Assembly: GCA_964397565.1 (NCBI GenBank)
Contig: CAYNJC010000006.1
Coordinates: forward strand, 81,633-145,632
Source of the DNA: JAPLST01 sp964397565
Lineage (GTDB): Bacteria > Auribacterota > UBA3054 > JAPLST01
DNA length: 64,000 nt
Reading direction: 5' to 3'
Under the pieces are notes generated by a model. That model was not told the DNA's origin, made no database searches, and saw only the letters and a program-made list of their open reading frames with translations. Below are positions 52,106 to 60,749 of the stretch, one piece after another. Every line of letters starts with the position of its first letter. Within the stretch, counting starts at the first letter, position 1. Made by a program: the position numbers and the translations under genes.

Positions 52106-53247
52106 ACATTCTGATGCTCAATGCCAATCTGTGCGGGCGCGGCACGTACTGGCGTGCGCTCTGGTTTGCGCGCGTGTGCGCGGCGGGCGGGCGGCATGCT
52201 GTCACGCTCTGCACCGTCTCGCCCGAACATGCCTGGCGCCGGCAGACGCGCCAAGAGGGGCTGGTGACGATCAGCGAAGGACCGTCGTGGGGCCATCGTG
52301 CGATCCCCGGCTATGGCTCAAACTGGCTGGATATAGCCTGGCGTTGGCAGGCCGTGCGCACCGGCGCGTATGATGTCGTGTATGCCTTTGAACATCATCC
52401 CAATGTCGCCTGGCCGGTGTACCTGGGTGCGCGCGCCGACCAGGTGGTCTTGTCGGACTGGTGTGACTGGTATGCCGGCGCGGCCAATGTCTTCCGCGGC
52501 TGGCGCCTGCTGCACGCGTGGGATCGCTGGCGCGAAGATCGCATTCGCCGGCGTGCGCGCCGGGTGAGTGTGATCAGCAACTTGCTGGCCCGGCGGGCGG
52601 CAGACTTGGGCATCCCCGCGGAACGGCTGCAGCTGCTGCGCGAGGGGGTGGATACCACCGCCATGCGGCCGTACCCGCGCGATGCAGCACGCCGCCGGCT
52701 CGACTTGGCGGCTGATGCGCTGATCGTCGGCACGCTCTATGACGGCCATGCCTTTCCTCATCTGGTGCGGGCGTGCGCTGCGTTGCATGCCAAAGATCCG
52801 CGCGTGCGGTTGTTACTGGTCGGCCACGCGCGCGCGGCGGATCACGCGCTGGTGGCGCGGGCCGGCCTGGCCCACGCGTTTCATGCCACCGGCCGCTGCA
52901 CAGACGAGGCCTTGCCGTTGTACTTGTCGGCAGCAGATGTCTGTGCGTTGCCGCTCGCAGACACGCTGGCGAACCGCGCCCGGTTTCCACACAAACTGGG
53001 TGATTACCTGGCCTGTGCGCGTGCCGTTGTCGTGACGGCGGTGGGTGACTACCCCGCCCTGCTGGCGGCAGCGGATGCGGCCGTTGTCCCGCCCTCGTTG
53101 GCGACCTTCACCGCTGCCGTGGACCAGTTGCTGCACGATCCGGCGCGCTGCGCACAGTATGCCGCGCGCGGCCGCGCGTGGGTGGTCGAGCAACTTGACT
53201 GGCACGTGCTCGCACCCCAAATTCTGGCCTTTGTTGAAGGCTGTTAA
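52102..53247 (+). CDS. GT-B glycosyltransferase, family 4-like
   Basis: A 381-aa cytoplasmic glycosyltransferase. The N-terminal Rossmann half begins MNILMLNANLCGRGTYWRAL. The C-terminal half has LLREGVDTTAMRPYPRDAAR, RVRLLLVGHAR, FHATGRCTDEALPLYLSAADVCALPLADT and the NRARFPHKLGDYLACARAVV donor-site region. It adds a sugar to the growing lipid-linked chain; donor and acceptor are unknown. The start overlaps the ligase stop (ATGA). Confidence 0.88.
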   Translation: MNILMLNANLCGRGTYWRALWFARVCAAGGRHAVTLCTVSPEHAWRRQTRQEGLVTISEGPSWGHRAIPGYGSNWLDIAWRWQAVRTGAYDVVYAFEHHPNVAWPVYLGARADQVVLSDWCDWYAGAANVFRGWRLLHAWDRWREDRIRRRARRVSVISNLLARRAADLGIPAERLQLLREGVDTTAMRPYPRDAARRRLDLAADALIVGTLYDGHAFPHLVRACAALHAKDPRVRLLLVGHARAADHALVARAGLAHAFHATGRCTDEALPLYLSAADVCALPLADTLANRARFPHKLGDYLACARAVVVTAVGDYPALLAAADAAVVPPSLATFTAAVDQLLHDPARCAQYAARGRAWVVEQLDWHVLAPQILAFVEGC

Positions 53248-53269
53248 TCGTGATTGCCGCAAGGTACCC

Positions 53270-55441
53270 ATGACCCGCTCATCGTTCATTGCGCTGCTCG
53301 GAAAACTACTCGCGTCAGTGCTGGTAACCGCCATCTTGGCGCTGTATCCGTTGAGTTACCTCGGCCAAATTGAGCCGTGGCTGCGCACGGCCGTGCTGGC
53401 CGGCTTTCTGCTGGTGTTCACCCTGTCGTGGTATCGCTGGATGTGGTGCATCTATGCCTTTGTTTTCAGCATTCCGCTGTTCAACACGCTCCACACCATT
53501 TTGCGGTTGCCGTGGCCCGGCCTGAGTGTCAATTACATCTTTCTGGCGGCCCTGTTCTCCTCGTGGTTTTTGCATGCAGTCTGGCGGGTGCCCTTGTCCG
53601 ACAAAGCGCCGAAGGTGTATTGCGTCACCACCCCGTTTGATGCCTGCTTTGCGGTCTTGGCCCTGATCGTGCTGGCCAACACGCCGATCGGCTGGGTGCG
53701 CTTCAACAATATCGCCTGTGCGGGCTTCTATCATGACCTGCCGCGCCAGTTTCTGCAAATTCCTTTTTTTACCCAGCTGGATAACTATCTCGCGTTTACG
53801 CGCACCTGGCAGTTCCTGCAGATGGGGCTGACCGTCTACCTGCTGAGCTCGTCTATCCGGCACCGGCATGAGCTGCGCCGCGTCTTGTGGTTGGCGGTCA
53901 TTGCCGGCGCGCTGGTCAGCATCTACGGGTTGTATCAATATTACACGGGCTTTGGCTGGGTCGGCATCAACTGGTATTTTCTACGGATCAACGCGACCCT
54001 GAACGGACCGCACTCCGCCGGTATTTATTTCGCGACGCTGCTGGTCTTGTGTCTGACGTTGCTGGTTGCCACCCAATCGCTGGTGCGCAAGATATTTCTG
54101 TTTCTCACAGTCGCCCTGGTCGGCGCCGGTTTGTGGCTGACCGGGACACGCTCGGCGACATTTTCGCTGCTGTTCGTACTGGGTATTGTCGCGGCGCTGT
54201 TTTGGTTCATGGCGCTGCTGCACTCGAAGCATGTGCGCGCGATCTCGCTCCTGATGGGCGCGCTCATCCTGTTCATCGGGCCCGGCTATGCGCTGGTCTC
54301 GCCCGAGCGCGGCTTGTTGTCGGTGGTCGTGTCCTCGCCGCAATATCGGCGTTTCACCGAAAATTTGAACACGCTGGAGTTTAACAAAGGCGCCATCAAC
54401 CAATGGCTGGCGTTTCGCTTCTACCATTGGACCACGGCCGCGCGCGTGATCCGCGACTACCCCCTGTGCGGCAGCGGCATCGGCACGTTTGACAAATTGT
54501 ATCGCGACGCGAAACTGACCGAAGATTCGTATAAGACGGCCTACACCCACGCCGTCTATCTGGATATCCTGGCGGAAATGGGTGTGGTCGCCTTGGCGGC
54601 CGTGCTGGGCATGTATTGCCTTGCGATCATGCTCAGCTGGAAGCTGTATCGCGCACGCGAAGTGTCGTGGCGCTGGAAACTTGTCGGGCTGGGCATTCTG
54701 ATCGCCATCTGCACCACCTATGTGGCGAATTTTGTCACCAGTGATTTCTACTATGTGCCCGAGTTGCAACTATGGATTGCGTTTCTGCTGGCCTTGTTGA
54801 TCCGCAACTTCCAGATTAATTTCGATCCCGAACCGCATGCCCAGTCGGCCCGCGCACACATGGTCTGGCAGCGCAGTCTGACTTGGTTGCGCCGCCATCC
54901 ATGCGGGCGGGTGGGCGCCTATGCGCTGGCCATTCTTGTGGTTGGCGCGTGGCTCTATCAATTGGCATCCGCGGCCACGGATGGCTACCGTTTCTTTCGT
55001 GCGGCGCGGCCGTACACCCTGATCGATCGCTATTTGGAATATGGCGTCTACGACTATCAGCGCGACGCCTTCCAGAACAAGTATGCGCGCACGGCGGCGG
55101 CCGTCTACAAGCCGTTGCGCGTGAAAAGCCGCTATATGCGTGTCTATCTCCGCGCCCGGCATGCGGATGCCGAAACGTGGCCGGTGCCGGTGGCGCTATA
55201 CCTCGATGATGCCCTGATCAGTTCAACCGTATTGTCCAATCAACAATGGCGCTTGCTCCATCTCGATGTGGCGGCATGGCAGACCAACCTGGATACCAAT
55301 CAACTCATGCAGTCGGATGGCGTGCCGGCCGTCTTCAGCATGTTTTCCGGCCGAACCTGGAGCCCTTACCAATCCAAGAGCGATCGCGATACGCGCGCCT
55401 ACGGGGTCGATCTGGGCGCCATTGAGTGGGGCTATTATTGA
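53270..55441 (+). CDS. O-antigen ligase-like protein with C-terminal extracytoplasmic domain (second copy)
   Basis: 723 aa. Residues ~1-520 form a polytopic Wzy/WaaL-type unit with WLTGTRSATFSLLFVLGIVAA, VIRDYPLCGSGIGTFDKLY and YTHAVYLDILAEMGVVALAAV. A further helix near 555-575 is followed by a ~145-residue beta-rich domain (MRVYLRARHADAETWPVPVALYLD...) outside the membrane, an addition not usual in ligases. Together with the ligase at 50795 it suggests one polymerase and one ligase. AAGG precedes the ATG at 53270. Confidence 0.85.
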   Translation: MTRSSFIALLGKLLASVLVTAILALYPLSYLGQIEPWLRTAVLAGFLLVFTLSWYRWMWCIYAFVFSIPLFNTLHTILRLPWPGLSVNYIFLAALFSSWFLHAVWRVPLSDKAPKVYCVTTPFDACFAVLALIVLANTPIGWVRFNNIACAGFYHDLPRQFLQIPFFTQLDNYLAFTRTWQFLQMGLTVYLLSSSIRHRHELRRVLWLAVIAGALVSIYGLYQYYTGFGWVGINWYFLRINATLNGPHSAGIYFATLLVLCLTLLVATQSLVRKIFLFLTVALVGAGLWLTGTRSATFSLLFVLGIVAALFWFMALLHSKHVRAISLLMGALILFIGPGYALVSPERGLLSVVVSSPQYRRFTENLNTLEFNKGAINQWLAFRFYHWTTAARVIRDYPLCGSGIGTFDKLYRDAKLTEDSYKTAYTHAVYLDILAEMGVVALAAVLGMYCLAIMLSWKLYRAREVSWRWKLVGLGILIAICTTYVANFVTSDFYYVPELQLWIAFLLALLIRNFQINFDPEPHAQSARAHMVWQRSLTWLRRHPCGRVGAYALAILVVGAWLYQLASAATDGYRFFRAARPYTLIDRYLEYGVYDYQRDAFQNKYARTAAAVYKPLRVKSRYMRVYLRARHADAETWPVPVALYLDDALISSTVLSNQQWRLLHLDVAAWQTNLDTNQLMQSDGVPAVFSMFSGRTWSPYQSKSDRDTRAYGVDLGAIEWGYY

Positions 55442-56253
55442 TGGCGGCACTGACCGTGCAGGAACTGCAGTTTGCGCATGACCGTGGCGCGTGGCGGCTC
55501 GGGCCGTTGTCGTTTGAGGTTGCCCGCGGCAGCTTACTGTGTTTGCTCGGGCCGAATGGCTGCGGCAAGAGTACGTTGTTGCGCATCTTGGCGCGCCAAT
55601 GGCGTGCCACCGGCAGCGTGCGCATCTGCGATCTGCCTCAGCACGCCTATTCCGCCATTGGCTGGGCAGCGGTCGTCGCCTATCTGCCCCAGACCGTGAC
55701 GGTTGACTATGACTACAGTGTTGAAGAAACCGTCAGCTTTGGCCGCTACGCGCATACCCGCGCCTTGGGCTTCCTCAGCACTAGCGATCATGCCGCCATC
55801 GACGCGGCCTTGCATGCCACCGCCACCACCGCCGTGCGCGAGCGCCTCTTGTCAACCTTGTCGGGCGGCGAGCGGCAGCGCGTCTTGCTGGCGTCCGTCC
55901 TGGTGCAGCAGCCGCAAATCCTGCTGCTGGATGAACCAACGACGGCATTGGATGTGCAACACCAAGTCGCGCTCTGCCGTGTGCTGCGCCAGTGTGTCGC
56001 GGAGGGCATGACGGTGGTCATGGCTTCGCACGATCTGTCGCTGGCCGCCCAAGTTAGCGATGCCTGCATCCTGCTGCAGCATGGCCGCATGTTCACCCAG
56101 GGCACACCCGCGCAAGTCCTGCAAGAAGGGCCGCTGCGCGCGGTGTACGGTGCGGCGATTGAAGTGCTGCGGCATCCAACGCAGCCGTATCCCATCATCG
56201 TGCCGCGCATGCCGGCGCGTAACGCGGCCCCGCCGGGCGCGGCCTGTGCATAA
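55441..56253 (+). CDS. ABC transporter ATPase, FecE/BtuD type
   Basis: A 270-aa ATPase. Walker A LLGPNGCGKSTLLRIL, Q-loop AYLPQTVTVDY, signature LLSTLSGGERQRVLLASVL, Walker B ILLLDEPTTALDVQH and the switch His in VVMASHDLSLA. The sequence is closest in layout to iron-siderophore/cobalamin/haem importers. The ATG overlaps the stop of the second ligase by one base (TGATG), so it is part of the polysaccharide transcript despite the importer-like family. Confidence 0.92.
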   Translation: MAALTVQELQFAHDRGAWRLGPLSFEVARGSLLCLLGPNGCGKSTLLRILARQWRATGSVRICDLPQHAYSAIGWAAVVAYLPQTVTVDYDYSVEETVSFGRYAHTRALGFLSTSDHAAIDAALHATATTAVRERLLSTLSGGERQRVLLASVLVQQPQILLLDEPTTALDVQHQVALCRVLRQCVAEGMTVVMASHDLSLAAQVSDACILLQHGRMFTQGTPAQVLQEGPLRAVYGAAIEVLRHPTQPYPIIVPRMPARNAAPPGAACA

Positions 56254-57274
56254 GGCCCTCACCCGTGCGCGCTGGCTGCGCGTGATGGTGCGCTATGGCG
56301 CGGTCGCGGGCCTGGCGCTGGCGATCTTGCCGTGGATCGGGCCGGTCTCCGTGACGCCGCGTGGCATTTACCACGAATGGCGCAGCGCTTCGGCCGGCGC
56401 GCCCCAACGCGATATTCTACTTACCCAGCGCATGCCGCGCGTGCTGCTGGGCGTCTGCATCGGTGCGGCGCTGGGTATGGCCGGCGCCAGCTTCCAGGCG
56501 CTCTTGCGCAATCCATTGGCCACGCCGTACACCTTGGGGATTGCCAGCGCCGGCGCTTTGGCGGCGGCTGTCACCTTGGCGATGTCGCAAACGCTGGTGC
56601 TGGGCAGTCTCGTTATGACGCCCTACCTCGCCGCCCTCATCGGCAGTGGCGTGGCCGCGGCCGGCATGTTTGTCGTGGCCCGGCGCCTGCATCATGTGGC
56701 GACCCATGTCCTGCTGCTGACCGGCGTGGCGGTCAATATGTTTTGCGGCTCGGCCTTGCTGGTCGTGCGCTATCTGGTGGATCCCTATCATCTGGTGACC
56801 GTCGATCGCTGGTTGATGGGCGGCCTCATGACGGTCGGCTGTGCCGATGTGCTGCATGTCGCGCCGTTCCTGGCCGTCGGCGCCAGCATCATCATGCTGC
56901 ACGCGCACAGTCTGAACCAATTGGCCTTTGGCGCCGAATTGGCGCGTGCGCGCGGCGTGCGCGTCGAACGCGTGCTCTTGTGGTCGTTTGTCGGCAGCGT
57001 GCTGATGACCGCCGGCGCGGTCGCGGTCAGCGGTCCGATCGGCTTTGTCGGCTTGCTCGTGCCGCATGCCGTCCGCATACTGTCCGGCGTGGATCAACGC
57101 ATTGTCCTGCCGGCTAGTGCGCTCATGGGTGGGGTTTTGCTGGCGACCTGTGATGCGCTGGCGCGCACCTGTGTGGCGCCTACCGAGATTCCTGTGGGCG
57201 TGATTACGGCCTGCCTCGGCGCGCCGCTGTTTGTCATCATGCTGCTACGGCGTAACGCGGCATGCACCCTCTGA
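56246..57274 (+). CDS. FecCD-family ABC transporter permease
   Basis: 342 aa, about nine to ten membrane helices, matching the BtuC/FecCD permease family: RMPRVLLGVCIGAALGMAGASFQALLRNPLATPYTLG (the most conserved block), LARARGVRVERVLLWSFVGSV and GPIGFVGLLVPHAVR. It would form a dimer with the ATPase encoded just upstream to import an iron chelate, cobalamin or haem. No substrate-binding protein is nearby. The GTG start at 56246 overlaps the ATPase stop by 8 bp; an ATG at 56285 is the alternative. The 3' end overlaps the convergent gene by 30 bp. Confidence 0.9.
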   Translation: MHKALTRARWLRVMVRYGAVAGLALAILPWIGPVSVTPRGIYHEWRSASAGAPQRDILLTQRMPRVLLGVCIGAALGMAGASFQALLRNPLATPYTLGIASAGALAAAVTLAMSQTLVLGSLVMTPYLAALIGSGVAAAGMFVVARRLHHVATHVLLLTGVAVNMFCGSALLVVRYLVDPYHLVTVDRWLMGGLMTVGCADVLHVAPFLAVGASIIMLHAHSLNQLAFGAELARARGVRVERVLLWSFVGSVLMTAGAVAVSGPIGFVGLLVPHAVRILSGVDQRIVLPASALMGGVLLATCDALARTCVAPTEIPVGVITACLGAPLFVIMLLRRNAACTL

Positions 57275-58579
57275 CGCGGCGGCGCGCGGCGGGGGATCAT
57301 CAATCCACGCGCCCAACATGATCCGCGCGGGCAGTTTTTTCCACACCAGATAGACCAACAGGTTTTCACTCGGATAACAGCGGATCACCGCCGTTTTTGT
57401 GCGCATGCCGTTGTATTGGTAGAGCACACCGTGCCCGCGCTTTTGCAGCGCATGCGGGCCGTCCACGATGGCATGCGTGTCAGCGTCAAGCAAGCCAATC
57501 CGCCACATGTGGCCGGCAAACAAATTGCTGAGCGCCGGCTGCACATCGCGCACAATCAGAAAATCCTTGCGGGCGCGCGGCGTGTACTTGACCACCGTAC
57601 ACTGGCCCGCATCCAGATACACCGCCTGCGCGTGCAGCGCGCCTTCCATCCGCAAACGCGCCCGCGGCGAGGCTCGCAGCGTATCCACGTTAATCTCCCA
57701 ATGATGGAAAAAATTGCTGTGCGCCACCCGCGGCGCATTCAGCGCCATAAAGCGGCGCGCAACATACGTGCGCGTGAAGGGCGTTTCGCCGTGCCGCAAG
57801 CCCTGCAAGTCTTTGGGCGCCACCTTGATTGCCACCCCGTGCGCGGGATTGACCGAGGTCACCTGCACGCTGCACGTGCCGCCGTGGACCAAGGCAAAGC
57901 CGGCGGCCGTGTTGCCGCTGTGGCTCCAGCCACTGGTGTTGCCCGCTTGCACCCAGTACACGTAGGTTGTTCCCGCCACAACGGTCGCGTCCGCAAACGT
58001 CGTGGCCGCATACACATCGGTCGACCAGTTCGGTGTATCGTCGTCGGTGCGGTGCGGCGCTTGCTCACTGCGCCACACGCGATAGCGCGCGGCGTAGCGC
58101 ACGGCGTTCCAGGAGAGGACCACTTTGTCGTCATACATGCCATCACTGGCATCCAAGCCTACCGGCACGGCCGGTACCGGCCACTTGGGCGGCACCCGGT
58201 GCTGCAGTTCAACGCGGTCCGCGCGCACGGTGACGCCCTCATAGACAAACGGATGCGGAAACGCCGGACTGCTGAAACAAACCTGATACACGCCCGCTGC
58301 CAGCGGCACGCTGTAGCTGCCATCCGCGGCCGTGACGGCACACAGCGCGACGGCGGCCTTGCCACTGCGGATGATCGTGCTGACACCCGCCATGCCTTCG
58401 CTGCTGGTGTACTCCCCGTCGCCATTGGCGTCCTGATAGACCACGCCGGCCAGCCGCGTGGTCATGATGTTATCGCCCAGCGACGGCATCCGCGCAGACG
58501 CGCGCGACACCGGCATTGCACAGGCAAGGCCGATTGCGAGTAAAGTCGTAATATGGTATGCTGATACGCTGGAATACAT
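57245..58579 (-). CDS. Exported protein with SdrD-B/Cna-B-like and fibronectin III-like domains
   Basis: 444 aa. A signal peptide is likely (HITTLLAIGLACAMPVSRASA). Residues ~42-110 (GVVYQDANGDGEYTSSEGMAG ... DGSYSVPLAAGVYQVCF) match the SdrD-B/Cna-B repeat fold with its calcium-type DxNxDG loop. Residues ~140-235 (PVGLDASDGMYDDKVVLSWNAVRYAARYRVWRS) match fibronectin III. The C-terminal ~200 residues are unassigned. It is probably a surface or secreted adhesive protein. A strong promoter lies at 58604-58632. The ATG at 58579 has no clear Shine-Dalgarno. Confidence 0.78.
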   Translation of the reverse strand: MYSSVSAYHITTLLAIGLACAMPVSRASARMPSLGDNIMTTRLAGVVYQDANGDGEYTSSEGMAGVSTIIRSGKAAVALCAVTAADGSYSVPLAAGVYQVCFSSPAFPHPFVYEGVTVRADRVELQHRVPPKWPVPAVPVGLDASDGMYDDKVVLSWNAVRYAARYRVWRSEQAPHRTDDDTPNWSTDVYAATTFADATVVAGTTYVYWVQAGNTSGWSHSGNTAAGFALVHGGTCSVQVTSVNPAHGVAIKVAPKDLQGLRHGETPFTRTYVARRFMALNAPRVAHSNFFHHWEINVDTLRASPRARLRMEGALHAQAVYLDAGQCTVVKYTPRARKDFLIVRDVQPALSNLFAGHMWRIGLLDADTHAIVDGPHALQKRGHGVLYQYNGMRTKTAVIRCYPSENLLVYLVWKKLPARIMLGAWIDDPPPRAAASEGACRVTP

Positions 58580-58603
58580 AAAGCAGTAAAGCTATCTACT
58601 AGT

Positions 58604-58632
58604 AGTATACGCCAAAACCGACCGCGAGTCAA
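58604..58632 (-). promoter_or_regulatory. Sigma70 promoter of the SdrD-B/Fn3 gene
   Basis: TTGACT (58632-58627), 17-bp spacer, TATACT (58609-58604) on the minus strand, in the short space before the divergent gene at 58650. Confidence 0.85.
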
Positions 58633-58649
58633 TAGCACAGGAAGACGTT

Positions 58650-59534
58650 ATGACCAGAATCCAATTGCAGCAGGCATTGCACGCCACGCGCATCATCGTG
58701 CTGGACGGCGCTTGGGGCACGGAACTGGCGCGCCGCGGCCTGCCGCCCGGCGAAGCCCCGGAACGCTGGAATGCGACCCACGCCGCGCGCGTCGCCGAAA
58801 TTCCCGCCGCCTATGTTGCCGCCGGCGCGCGCATTGTATTGACCAATACCTTCGGCGGCAGTCGCTGCAAACTGGAAAAATGCGGCTTGGCGGACCGCGT
58901 CGAAGAGCTCAACCGCTGCGGCGCGCGCATCTCCAGGGAGGCCGTGCGCGGCGCGGCGTTCGTCTGCGCCTCGATCGGCCCCACCGGCGAATTTCTCGAA
59001 CCGCTCGGCGACAGTGCCCCGGAACAAATGCAAGCCGTCTTTGCCGAACAGATCCGCGCGTTGCTCGCCGGCGGCGCGGATATGCTGTTGATTGAAACCA
59101 TGACCGACCTGCAGGAAGCGCTCTGCGCCGTGCACGCCGCGCGCGCGACCGCGCCGGACGTGCCGCTGGTCGTCTCCATGACCTTTGACAAAGGGCTGCA
59201 CGGCTATGCGACCATGATGGGCGTCACCCCGGCGCACGCCGCGCACACCTTGACCGCCGCCGATGTCGATGTAATCGGCACCAATTGCGGCAACGGTATT
59301 GAAAACATGGTCGAGATCGTGTGCGAACTGCGCGCCCACACCGATCGGCCAATCTGGGCCCGACCCAACGCCGGCCTGCCGCAACTGGTTGACGGCCAGA
59401 CGGTGTTTCCCGAAACACCGGAAGTGATGGCGGCGAAAATCCCGGCGCTGGTCGCGGCCGGCGCAACGCTGATCGGCGGCTGTTGCGGCACCACGCCCGC
59501 ACATATTCGCGCATTCGCCGCACACATTGCGTAA
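58650..59534 (+). CDS. Homocysteine S-methyltransferase family protein
   Basis: A 294-aa zinc-dependent methyltransferase domain (BHMT/MmuM/MetH N-terminal type). Motifs: VLDGAWGTELARRGL, ARIVLTNTFGGSRCKLEKCG, LLIETMTDLQEAL, VIGTNCGNGIENM (first zinc Cys) and LIGGCCGTTPAHIRAFAAHI (Cys pair). It transfers a methyl group to homocysteine; the donor (S-methylmethionine, betaine or a corrinoid/folate partner) cannot be told from sequence. The length equals a stand-alone domain. AGGAAG precedes the ATG. Confidence 0.9.
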   Translation: MTRIQLQQALHATRIIVLDGAWGTELARRGLPPGEAPERWNATHAARVAEIPAAYVAAGARIVLTNTFGGSRCKLEKCGLADRVEELNRCGARISREAVRGAAFVCASIGPTGEFLEPLGDSAPEQMQAVFAEQIRALLAGGADMLLIETMTDLQEALCAVHAARATAPDVPLVVSMTFDKGLHGYATMMGVTPAHAAHTLTAADVDVIGTNCGNGIENMVEIVCELRAHTDRPIWARPNAGLPQLVDGQTVFPETPEVMAAKIPALVAAGATLIGGCCGTTPAHIRAFAAHIA

Positions 59535-59585
59535 GCACTGGCGGATGTTCCGCACTCACCCTGCCGCTCGACAAGGAGGCCCGTT

Positions 59586-60476
59586 ATGATCATGCGCACA
59601 GCCATGCTCACACCCTTCATCGGCTGCCTGACATTGTTGTTGCTGTCGCTGCCTGCCGTGGCGGATCAGTCGCCCTGTGATTTTGTCACCAACACCATTC
59701 TGCAGGCAGAGCAGGACAAGGCGGCCTGGACCCAAGCCAAGTCCGACAACGACTCGTTCTGGTCCGGTGAGCAGGTCAGTCTTAGCAAGCTCATGACCGA
59801 CGCCGATCTGATTGTGGTCGCCACCTGTGACGGCTCCGTCATGCGCGAGGCCTTCAGCATCGGCGATACTACCTACCAGTTCATTAACAAGCTGCGGGTC
59901 AACCGGGTGATCGCCTCGCGCTGGTCACCTGCCGATACCCGCCAGCATATGACCAGTGTCAGCAACACCTGCTTTGTCTATCTGGCGATCCGGCAGATGG
60001 TTGATGCGGAGATTGTCAACGATCCCGCGCTGGTGCTGCACAAGGAGTATTTGCTCTGGTTGCGCCTCGTCAGCATCAGCGCCGCGGACCTCACCAGCGC
60101 GGGCGTCACGCTGCCGGTCAGTCGCACGGCGCTGTATGCCGCGTGCGTCGGCAAAAAGGGCTGTGTCCCACTTGACGCCGCGCCGCGCGAACAAGCGCTG
60201 GGCGCGGTCGCGCCCGAGGCGACCAATCTGATGGAGCGCATCGAACGCGAAACGCGCACGCGCGACCAGCAATACTATCTGGGCAGTTTTAACACGACCA
60301 ATCGCGGCAATATCCTAAACGCCGTGCGCGCCCTGGCCAAGGCCATGGCGGGCGCGCCGGGTCGGCCGGCCTTGCTCGCGGACGCGCAGCGCAATCTCAA
60401 CATGCCGACCAACATTGATCTGGCCGCGCTGGCCGCCACGCCGCGCTTCAAATGCGCCGACTACGTGCCGGAGTAA
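59586..60476 (+). CDS. Exported protein of unknown function (296 aa)
   Basis: A signal peptide (MIMRTAMLTPFIGCLTLLLL, cleavage near AVADQ) precedes a soluble domain with no recognised motif. Segments such as SLSKLMTDADLIVVATCDGSV and LVLHKEYLLWLRLVSIS resemble periplasmic proteins that measure or report on transport, but this is not an assignment. Several Cys could form disulfides. The Shine-Dalgarno AAGGAGG lies 6 bp before the ATG at 59586, one of the best in the window. It follows the methyltransferase by 51 bp. Confidence 0.7.
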   Translation: MIMRTAMLTPFIGCLTLLLLSLPAVADQSPCDFVTNTILQAEQDKAAWTQAKSDNDSFWSGEQVSLSKLMTDADLIVVATCDGSVMREAFSIGDTTYQFINKLRVNRVIASRWSPADTRQHMTSVSNTCFVYLAIRQMVDAEIVNDPALVLHKEYLLWLRLVSISAADLTSAGVTLPVSRTALYAACVGKKGCVPLDAAPREQALGAVAPEATNLMERIERETRTRDQQYYLGSFNTTNRGNILNAVRALAKAMAGAPGRPALLADAQRNLNMPTNIDLAALAATPRFKCADYVPE

Positions 60477-60508
60477 CCCGCGCCGCGCCACTGCTGCAGA
60501 CAGAGATT

Positions 60509-60610
60509 AACAAAGAGTTAAAGAGCAAAGGAGAATCTCCAACCGACAGTTCTTGTCGTTTGCAGCCAACAAAAAACCGCTGCTGCTCCTTGCCTCTCTT
60601 ACTCCTTGTT
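60509..60610. repeat. Family 2 TIR element, copy C
   Basis: 102 bp. Ends AACAAAGAGTTAAAGAG and CTCTCTTACTCCTTGTT pair at 14 of 17 positions. The core CCGACAGTTCTTGTCGTTTG matches the other family 2 copies. Confidence 0.8.
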
Positions 60611-60693
60611 ATCCTGCTGCGCCGTTGCTGTGCCGGCCACTTCAGACTTCAACATTTCTTGTTCGATATGCGCTCTTTGGCGCCGCATCCTCA

Positions 60694-60723
60694 TTGACAC
60701 GCGGCCCACCACTTTGGTATACT
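60694..60723 (+). promoter_or_regulatory. Sigma70 promoter of the slipin gene
   Basis: TTGACA (60694-60699), 18-bp spacer, TATACT (60718-60723), 27 bp before the ATG at 60750. Confidence 0.85.
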
Positions 60724-60749
60724 GTCCGCATCAGTAATGGGGGATCAGT

